Source: an uncultured Collinsella sp. (GTDB lineage: Bacteria > Actinomycetota > Coriobacteriia > Coriobacteriales > Coriobacteriaceae). From it: a stretch of 5,013 nucleotides of DNA. The notes beneath the pieces are model-generated. The model was not told the DNA's origin, did not search any database, and saw only the letters and a list, made by a program, of their open reading frames with translations. The DNA is taken from assembly GCA_900764025.1 (NCBI GenBank), contig CAAFMM010000077.1, positions 1-5,013 on the forward strand, read 5' to 3'. Made by a program: the position numbers and the translations under genes. Positions 1-5,013 of this stretch are shown one piece after another. How positions within the stretch are numbered: position 1 is the stretch's first letter; each line of letters starts with the position of its first letter.

Positions 1-1274
<1,274 letters not shown>

Positions 1275-1277
1275 GTT

Positions 1278-1670
1278 ATGCGTATCCGCATCGTGTGCCC
1301 CGTGAGCTGCGCCTATGAGGGCGACGCTGCGTTTGTGTCGATTCCGTCCACGGATGGCGAGTTTGGCGTTCTGCCTGCTCACTCCAGCGAAATCTGCACG
1401 ATCGACCGCGGTTACGTTCGCGTTTCCGATAAGGCCATGGGCACTGTCGACCACACGTTTGCCGTGGCCGGCGGCTATGCCCAGGTTGCGGACGATGTCG
1501 TGACCGTCCTCGCCGAGCGCGCTTGCGATTTGGCGACCGTCGACGCCGACAAGGTTAAAGCTGATATTCAAGGTTTTGAAGAGAAGCTGGGTAATTTGTC
1601 GGAGGATGATGCACGCCGCGCCTACCTCTATAATGAAATCGCATGGTGTAAGCTCAAGCTTGCCCAATAG
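1278..1670 (+). CDS. atpC: ATP synthase F1 subunit epsilon
   Basis: Central-stalk subunit of the F1Fo ATP synthase. It couples the gamma rotor to the c-ring and, in many bacteria, restrains ATP hydrolysis. At 130 residues it fits the family (about 130-140). The N-terminal beta-sandwich (about 1-84) carries the family motifs GEFGVLPAHS at 27-36 (family pattern GxxGxLPxH) and FAVAGGYAQV at 61-70. The C-terminal part (about 88-130) is the expected charged helical hairpin. The ATG start has a purine-rich ribosome binding site 9 nt upstream and sits 3 bp after the atpD stop, as expected for the last gene of an atp operon. The last 120 bp or so use more A/T-ending codons (GGT AAT TTG, TAT AAT GAA) than the rest of the operon and contain a perfect TATAAT, perhaps a promoter for murA. 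The identity is secure from motifs, length and position. Confidence 0.96.
   Translation: MRIRIVCPVSCAYEGDAAFVSIPSTDGEFGVLPAHSSEICTIDRGYVRVSDKAMGTVDHTFAVAGGYAQVADDVVTVLAERACDLATVDADKVKADIQGFEEKLGNLSEDDARRAYLYNEIAWCKLKLAQ
1606..1634 (+). promoter_or_regulatory. Candidate sigma70-type promoter for murA inside the atpC 3' end
   Basis: A perfect -10 hexamer TATAAT lies at 1629-1634. At a 17-bp spacing the -35 position (1606-1611) reads ATGATG, only 3 of 6 matches to TTGACA. A start near 1641 would give murA a leader of roughly 118 nt that includes the hairpin at 1707-1739. TATAAT here also encodes Tyr-Asn in atpC, so chance is possible. I saw no better promoter between here and murA. Confidence 0.35.
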
Positions 1671-1684
1671 TCAGACGTTTTAGC

Positions 1685-1702
1685 GTTCGACCATTTGCGA
1701 AC
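1685..1702 (+). other. Small hairpin upstream of the main murA-leader hairpin
   Basis: GTTCG (1685-1689) can pair with CGAAC (1698-1702) around an 8-nt loop. This is only 5 bp and could be chance. It is listed because it sits 4 nt before the much stronger stem starting at 1707 and could form part of a structured leader. Confidence 0.2.
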
Positions 1703-1706
1703 ACAT

Positions 1707-1745
1707 CATGCCCGGGATGGCCCAGCCACCCCGGGCATGCTTTTT
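1707..1745 (+). terminator. Intrinsic terminator or attenuator between atpC and murA
   Basis: A perfect 10-bp stem CATGCCCGGG (1707-1716) pairs with CCCGGGCATG (1730-1739). It is extended inside, after an A/C mismatch, by TGG/CCA (1718-1720 with 1726-1728) around a CCCAG loop. One C then T5 (1741-1745) follow, so it looks like a standard rho-independent terminator for the atp operon. Unusually, the T-run ends exactly where the murA ribosome binding site begins (1746), leaving no room for a promoter between the two. It may therefore act as a partial terminator or as a leader attenuator for murA. Confidence 0.8.
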
Positions 1746-1752
1746 GAAAGGG
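1746..1752 (+). promoter_or_regulatory. Ribosome binding site that supports the TTG start of murA
   Basis: GAAAGGG lies 6 nt upstream of TTG at 1759. No in-frame ATG or GTG stands nearby, and the family N-terminus (a short run up to the VxGAKN motif) fits a start here, so TTG is taken as the initiator. Confidence 0.75.
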
Positions 1753-1758
1753 TAGACC

Positions 1759-3042
1759 TTGGATATTATCCGCGTTGAGGGTGGCCACGCCATCGGAGGT
1801 TCCGTGCCTGTTTCGGGTGCCAAGAACTCCGCGCTCAAACTTATGGCGGCAACGCTTCTGGCGCCGGGCAAGACGACGCTGCAGAACGTGCCTGATATTT
1901 CCGATGTCCACGTGATGGGCAAGGTGCTCAAGGGTATGGGCGCCACGATTGATGTTATCGACGAGCACACGCTCGAGATCGATACCTCCCAGGTCGATTC
2001 CTGGGAGGCTCCCTATGAGCTCGTCGCTAAGATGCGTGCTTCCACCGCCGTCATGGGACCCCTGCTGGGCCGTTTCCATCGCGCCAAGATCGCCATGCCC
2101 GGCGGCTGCAACCTGGGCGCTCGCAAGATCGACATGCATATCTTGGGTCTTGAGGCCTTGGGCGTTGAGTTCGATACCGCCCACGGCTATATCAACGCCA
2201 ACGCGCCCCAGGGCCTGCACGGTACCACCGTCACGCTCGAGTTTGCCAGTGTCGGTGCGACCGAGAACCTCATCATGGCCTCCGTGCGCGCGCAGGGTAC
2301 CACGGTTATCGATAATGCCGCCCGTGAGCCCGAGATCGTCGATCTCGCCAACATGCTCAACGAGATGGGCGCCAAGATTGTCGGCGCCGGTACGCCTGTC
2401 GTGACCATCGAGGGCGTGGAAGAGCTGCATCCCGTTACCCATCGCGTGGTGGGCGACCGTATCGAGGCCGGTACCTTTATCGTTGCCGGTGCGTTGATGG
2501 CCGACGATCGCGGTGTCGATGTCACGGGCTTTTGCCCCATTCACTTGGGCATGGTGCTCAAGAAGATGGAGCTCATGGGTATTGACTGCGAGCGCGTCGA
2601 GGATGGCGTCCATGTGAGGCGTGCCGAGCGCATCAAGCCGGTCGACATCCAGACGCTTCCGTTCCCCGGGTTCCCCACGGACATGCAGGCGCAGATCATG
2701 GTGCTCTCCGCCCTGGCCGACGGCAGCTCCGTTATCACCGAGAACATCTTCGAGAATCGCTTTATGTTTGCATCCGAGCTGGTGCGCATGGGCGCCGATA
2801 TTCGCATCGAGAGCCATCACGCTATGATTCACGGCGTCAAGGGCTTCTCCGGCGCTCAGGTAACCTCACCGGATCTTCGTGGTGGCGCGGCACTCGTCGT
2901 TGCCGGCCTAATTGCCGACGGCACGACCGAGGTCTCGGCCATCCATCACATTAAGCGCGGCTACGAGCAGTTTGTTGAAAAGCTGCAGGCGCTTGGCGCT
3001 CATGTCGAGCACGCTACTGTTCCCGATCCCGTCATCTACTAA
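1759..3042 (+). CDS. murA: UDP-N-acetylglucosamine 1-carboxyvinyltransferase (MurA)
   Basis: Cytoplasmic enzyme that transfers enolpyruvate from PEP to UDP-GlcNAc, the first committed step of peptidoglycan precursor synthesis and the target of fosfomycin. Its 427 residues match the family (about 420-430). Visible key positions: SGAKNSALK with Lys22 and Asn23, MRAS with Arg93, the active-site loop PGGCNLGAR with the catalytic Cys117 (nt 2107-2109) and Arg122, PTDMQAQ with the general-base Asp308, and HIKRGYE with Arg400. These correspond to E. coli Lys22, Arg91, Cys115, Arg120, Asp305 and Arg397. The start is TTG, supported by GAAAGGG 6 nt upstream. It follows the ATP synthase operon as in other Actinobacteria and precedes an LCP-family gene by 12 bp, so these two probably share a message. 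Expression may depend on readthrough of the hairpin just upstream, or on a promoter inside atpC. Whether the genome carries a second MurA paralogue cannot be told from here. Confidence 0.97.
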   Translation: MDIIRVEGGHAIGGSVPVSGAKNSALKLMAATLLAPGKTTLQNVPDISDVHVMGKVLKGMGATIDVIDEHTLEIDTSQVDSWEAPYELVAKMRASTAVMGPLLGRFHRAKIAMPGGCNLGARKIDMHILGLEALGVEFDTAHGYINANAPQGLHGTTVTLEFASVGATENLIMASVRAQGTTVIDNAAREPEIVDLANMLNEMGAKIVGAGTPVVTIEGVEELHPVTHRVVGDRIEAGTFIVAGALMADDRGVDVTGFCPIHLGMVLKKMELMGIDCERVEDGVHVRRAERIKPVDIQTLPFPGFPTDMQAQIMVLSALADGSSVITENIFENRFMFASELVRMGADIRIESHHAMIHGVKGFSGAQVTSPDLRGGAALVVAGLIADGTTEVSAIHHIKRGYEQFVEKLQALGAHVEHATVPDPVIY

Positions 3043-3044
3043 TG

Positions 3045-3048
3045 CAGG
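3045..3048 (+). promoter_or_regulatory. Ribosome binding site that decides the LCP gene start
   Basis: CAGG lies immediately before an in-frame TTG (3049) and 6 nt before ATG (3055). Only the ATG has workable spacing, so 3055 is preferred over 3049. The protein then begins MFKKKP, a normal cytoplasmic basic start. Confidence 0.6.
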
Positions 3049-3054
3049 TTGCCT

Positions 3055-4284
3055 ATGTTTAAGAAAAAGCCCATTACGGAATCTCGAAGACCTTCGACCG
3101 GCGCTCAGGCAAAAATCTATAGCCGCGATAACGTTGCCCGCTATTCCGAGCGCGCCCGTCAGCGCCGTCGCGGTCATACGGTTCGCCGCGTCGCGCTCAT
3201 TGCTGTGCTCGGTGTGCTGTTGAGCGCTACGACTGCCGCCGGCCTGTGGTTTGCCACCATTATGGGCAAGCTCGGCGATTCCAATGTCATTACCGACAAC
3301 CTGCGCCAGATCCTGGTTGATACCGACGAGGCAAAGGACCCGTTCTACGTGCTACTCCTTGGCACTGACGGTCGCCCGGGCGAGGATACGTATCGCGCCG
3401 ACTCGATTATCCTGGCGCGTATCGATCCCACGCAAAAGCAGGCGACGCTCATCTCCATTCCGCGTGATACCAAGGTCGTCTACAACGGTTCGACCATGAA
3501 GATCAACGCCTGCCACACCTACGGCGGCGCCGAGGCCATGGTCCAGGCGGTCAACGAACTGTGCGGCGTGCAGATTTCGCACTATGCCGAGGTCAGCTTC
3601 GATGGCATGCAGTCGCTCATCGACTCGGTCGGCGGCATCGACATCAACGCGACCGATGACGTTGATGACCCTGAGCACCTCGACATTAAGATCACCGCCG
3701 GTCAGCAGCACATGGATGGCGCAACCGCCCTTACCTATGCCCGCTGCCGCTACATCTATGCCGATGGCGACTACACGCGTATGCGCCACCAGCGTCAGGT
3801 ACTTGGCGCCCTTGCCAACCAGATCCTCAACAACTTCGATGCCACCAAGGTCTTCGACCTCGTCAATTCGCTGTCCGACATGCTCGTGACCGATATGAGC
3901 GTTCAGGACATCGTCTCTACGGTCAATGCCATGCGCGGCATGGATGTTGACGGCATCTATTCGGCCAACTTGCCTTCGTATGCCGATGACAGCACCATGA
4001 TTGATGGTGTGAGCTACGTCTTTGTCTACGAGGACGAGCTCAAGGAAATGATGGAGCGCGTCGACGCTGGTAAGGATCCCAAGGGCCCCAATACCATGGG
4101 CCAGTCCGATGGCTCCAGCTCTACGATCGGCGACCTGAACAACAACACGTCCGACGATTACGCCAACGGCACCGCAACCTCATCGGTCAGCTCTGACAAT
4201 TCCGATGACTCAAGCGATTCGAGCGATTCGGACTACTACGAAGAGCCCACCGGCGACGGCAACGGCTACGAAGCCAACTATTAG
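3055..4284 (+). CDS. LytR-CpsA-Psr (LCP) family cell-wall glycopolymer ligase
   Basis: Membrane-anchored LCP protein. Family members move glycopolymers (teichoic acids, capsule, arabinogalactan or protein glycans) from lipid pyrophosphate carriers onto peptidoglycan or other acceptors outside the membrane. The 409-residue protein has a very basic cytoplasmic N-terminus (1-45), one membrane segment (about 45-69), then the LCP domain (about 97-255). Its motifs are LLLGTDGRPGE (101-110), YRADS (113-117), SIPRDT (134-139), KINACHTYGG (149-158), DSVGGIDI (190-197) and YARCR followed by GDYTRMRHQRQVL (228-250). These carry the Arg and Asp residues that bind pyrophosphate and metal in the family. 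A tail from about 345 to 409 is low-complexity, rich in Ser, Asp and Asn, acidic, and contains a tandem SDS. Three extracytoplasmic cysteines (153, 170, 231) lie in the domain. The gene starts 12 bp after murA, suggesting co-transcription of two envelope genes. The polymer and acceptor cannot be told from sequence. Older 'transcriptional attenuator LytR' labels would be misleading. Confidence 0.93.
   Translation: MFKKKPITESRRPSTGAQAKIYSRDNVARYSERARQRRRGHTVRRVALIAVLGVLLSATTAAGLWFATIMGKLGDSNVITDNLRQILVDTDEAKDPFYVLLLGTDGRPGEDTYRADSIILARIDPTQKQATLISIPRDTKVVYNGSTMKINACHTYGGAEAMVQAVNELCGVQISHYAEVSFDGMQSLIDSVGGIDINATDDVDDPEHLDIKITAGQQHMDGATALTYARCRYIYADGDYTRMRHQRQVLGALANQILNNFDATKVFDLVNSLSDMLVTDMSVQDIVSTVNAMRGMDVDGIYSANLPSYADDSTMIDGVSYVFVYEDELKEMMERVDAGKDPKGPNTMGQSDGSSSTIGDLNNNTSDDYANGTATSSVSSDNSDDSSDSSDSDYYEEPTGDGNGYEANY
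4213..4230 (+). repeat. Tandem 9-bp repeat in the LCP tail
   Basis: Two exact adjacent copies of AGCGATTCG (4213-4221 and 4222-4230) encode Ser-Asp-Ser twice (residues 387-392) within the Ser/Asp-rich tail. The unit is a multiple of 3, so copy-number change would keep the frame. Confidence 0.7.
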
Positions 4285-4285
4285 A

Positions 4286-4313
4286 GTTACGCGGGCTTAC
4301 CAGCCCGCGTAAC
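4286..4313 (+). terminator. Hairpin directly after the LCP stop codon
   Basis: A perfect 12-bp stem GTTACGCGGGCT (4286-4297) pairs with AGCCCGCGTAAC (4302-4313) around a TACC loop, starting 1 nt after the TAG stop. No T-run follows, so it is not a canonical intrinsic terminator. It may stabilise the 3' end of the murA-LCP message or act as a T-less terminator. Confidence 0.55.
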
Positions 4314-4326
4314 GACTCGACGCTGC

Positions 4327-4426
4327 GCGCCGCCCAGAGCGACAATTTGTCATTCAAAAGGCAGGGCATGACCAGAAGGTCAATGCCCTGCCTTTTTCAT
4401 GCCAACTTGTTCGCTCTGGGCAGCGC
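4327..4426. repeat. About 100-nt nested imperfect palindrome between convergent genes
   Basis: The outer arms are 4327-4353 and 4399-4426. GCGC pairs with GCGC, then GCCCAGAGCGA (4332-4342) pairs exactly with TCGCTCTGGGC (4411-4421). The helix continues inward (CAA/TTG, TTG/CAA, CAT/ATG) with two mismatches and one unpaired T. It encloses the 14-bp terminator stem at 4356-4396. In total about 42 bp could pair in one long hairpin, far longer than a terminator needs. It could be a non-coding intergenic repeat or a miniature inverted-repeat element, but a second copy cannot be looked for within this window's neighbours. Confidence 0.7.
4356..4397. terminator. Bidirectional intrinsic terminator (core of the palindrome)
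   Basis: A 14-bp perfect stem AAAAGGCAGGGCAT (4356-4369) pairs with its complement at 4383-4396. It is extended by GACC/GGTC (4370-4373 with 4378-4381) around an AGAA loop, with A4382 bulged. T5 at 4393-4397 gives a rightward terminator, and the A4 at 4356-4359 gives a T-run for leftward transcripts. It therefore suits both the LCP and pepT messages. Confidence 0.88.
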
Positions 4427-4473
4427 TCGCTGACGTTGGCTCAACCTGCGATGCCGACTACTTTTCTTGCACC

Positions 4474-4515
4474 AAAAATCGCCCCGTTCTCGGTTTTGAG
4501 GACGAGGCGATTTTT
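4474..4515. terminator. Bidirectional intrinsic terminator near the pepT end
   Basis: AAAAATCGCC (4474-4483) pairs with GGCGATTTTT (4506-4515). After one C/A mismatch the stem continues with 4485-4491 against 4498-4504 (one G-T wobble) around a GGTTTT loop. A5 and T5 flank the stem, so it can work on either strand. It lies 23 nt beyond the pepT stop codon and is the first terminator a pepT transcript meets. Confidence 0.88.
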
Positions 4516-4538
4516 CTTACCTAGATTATGCGAGTTCC

Positions 4539-5013
4539 TTATGCAAAGCGGGCGACGAGCTCCTGCAGGACGTCGGTCATCTTGACGAGCGAGCTGACCG
4601 GGACAAACTCGTTGACGCCGTGGTAACAGTAGCCGCCTGTCGAGAGGTTGGGGCAGGGCAGGCCGCGGAACGACAGCTGTGCGCCGTCGGTGCCGCCGCG
4701 AATCGGCAGCACTTTGGGCTCAACGCCGCAGGCAAGGTAGGCTTCCTTGGCAACATCAATAAGCTCCGGGTAGTCGCGAACGATCTCGGCCATATTTCGA
4801 TATTGCTGCTTAATCTCGACCGTCACGTGCTCCTCGCCCAGTCGCTGGTTGAGCAGTGCGGCAGCGGCATCCATCAGCGCGAGCTTCTGCTGGAACTTTG
4901 CCGCGTCGTGGTCGCGAACGATATAGCGCGCCGTAGCGTGGTCGACGGTTGCAGACACGCCCTCAAGATGATAGAAGCCCTCGTAGCCCTCGGTGTATTC
5001 CGGGCGCTGCGCA
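4539..5013 (-). CDS. pepT: Peptidase T, tripeptide aminopeptidase (N-terminal part beyond window)
   Basis: Cytoplasmic zinc-dependent exopeptidase of the M20 family that removes the N-terminal residue from tripeptides. The frame is open to the right edge; the first full codon is at 5012-5010 and 157 codons are visible, against about 405-415 in the family, so this is the C-terminal part only. The GTG at 4958 is an internal Val. Family motifs in order (visible-fragment numbering): RPEYTEGYEGFYHL at 3-16, QYRNM near 70, PIRGGTDGAQLSF at 103-115 and LPCPNLSTGGYCYHGVNEF at 118-136. In the last of these, His131 (nt 4620-4622) is the expected late zinc ligand. The early HxD and EE metal motifs lie outside the window. 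It ends in TAA at 4541-4539 and converges on the LCP gene with terminators between. PepT is favoured over the related PepD, carboxypeptidase or PepV families because of the RPE-TEGYEGFYHL segment and the exact form of the GGTDG motif. Confidence 0.93.
   Translation of the reverse strand, partial: AQRPEYTEGYEGFYHLEGVSATVDHATARYIVRDHDAAKFQQKLALMDAAAALLNQRLGEEHVTVEIKQQYRNMAEIVRDYPELIDVAKEAYLACGVEPKVLPIRGGTDGAQLSFRGLPCPNLSTGGYCYHGVNEFVPVSSLVKMTDVLQELVARFA

Noticed and set aside
1654..2832. Open reading frame of 392 codons on the minus strand, opposite murA
   Set aside because: It lies wholly antisense to a secure murA. In GC-rich genes the reverse frame aligned with third positions often lacks stops. 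Its translation (rich in His, Gly, Asp, Leu) has no family motif I recognise, and no promoter was seen for it.
3049..3051. TTG at 3049 as the start of the LCP gene
   Set aside because: The only ribosome binding site (CAGG at 3045-3048) touches this TTG, leaving no spacing. ATG at 3055 has 6 nt and adds nothing unusual.
3352..3789. Minus-strand open frame of 145 codons opposite the LCP gene
   Set aside because: It lies inside the conserved LCP domain coding region, and its Val/Gly/Asp/Ala-rich translation is typical of a shadow frame.
4341..4351. Short palindrome GACAA-T-TTGTC as a possible operator
   Set aside because: It forms part of the outer arm of the large palindrome and lies downstream of both convergent genes, where no promoter was seen.
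4398..4473. Possible small gene or small RNA between the two bidirectional terminators
   Set aside because: No start codon with a ribosome binding site and a usable frame, and no promoter-like pair of hexamers was seen. Part of it is explained by the palindrome's right arm.
4956..4958. GTG at 4958 as the start of the minus-strand gene
   Set aside because: The upstream frame encodes RPEYTEGYEGFYHL, a conserved PepT segment, so this GTG is an internal Val codon.

Overview
The window reads as an ordinary core-genome stretch of a GC-rich, Gram-positive-type bacterium. The gene order (F1 ATP synthase beta and epsilon genes followed directly by murA) is one known from Actinobacteria. High GC with strong C/G preference at third codon positions, a Cys-type MurA, a LytR-CpsA-Psr (LCP) protein and a peptidase T together suggest the Coriobacteriia (for example Collinsella or a relative). 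That assignment is an inference from composition and gene content; no rRNA or other marker is present.

Layout. 1-1274 (+) is the 3' part of atpD (F1 beta), cut by the window edge. 1278-1670 (+) is atpC (F1 epsilon), 3 bp downstream. 1671-1758 is a short intergenic region with a strong terminator-like hairpin whose T-run touches the murA ribosome binding site. 1759-3042 (+) is murA, starting at TTG. 3055-4284 (+) is an LCP-family cell-wall ligase gene 12 bp after murA. 4285-4538 is a 254-bp non-coding gap between convergent genes, packed with three hairpins, one of them the core of a roughly 100-nt palindrome. 4539-5013 (-) is the 3' part of pepT, continuing off the right edge.

Functionally, atpD-atpC end the F1Fo ATP synthase operon. 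murA (first committed step of peptidoglycan precursor synthesis) and the LCP gene (attachment of glycopolymers to peptidoglycan at the outer membrane face) form a cell-envelope pair that is probably co-transcribed. PepT is an unrelated cytoplasmic tripeptidase on the opposite strand.

I found no mobile element, CRISPR array, tRNA, rRNA or new defence-like system. The parts most worth a second look are non-coding: the murA leader (a consensus TATAAT inside the atpC end, then a terminator-like hairpin abutting the ribosome binding site) and the long nested palindrome between the LCP gene and pepT.
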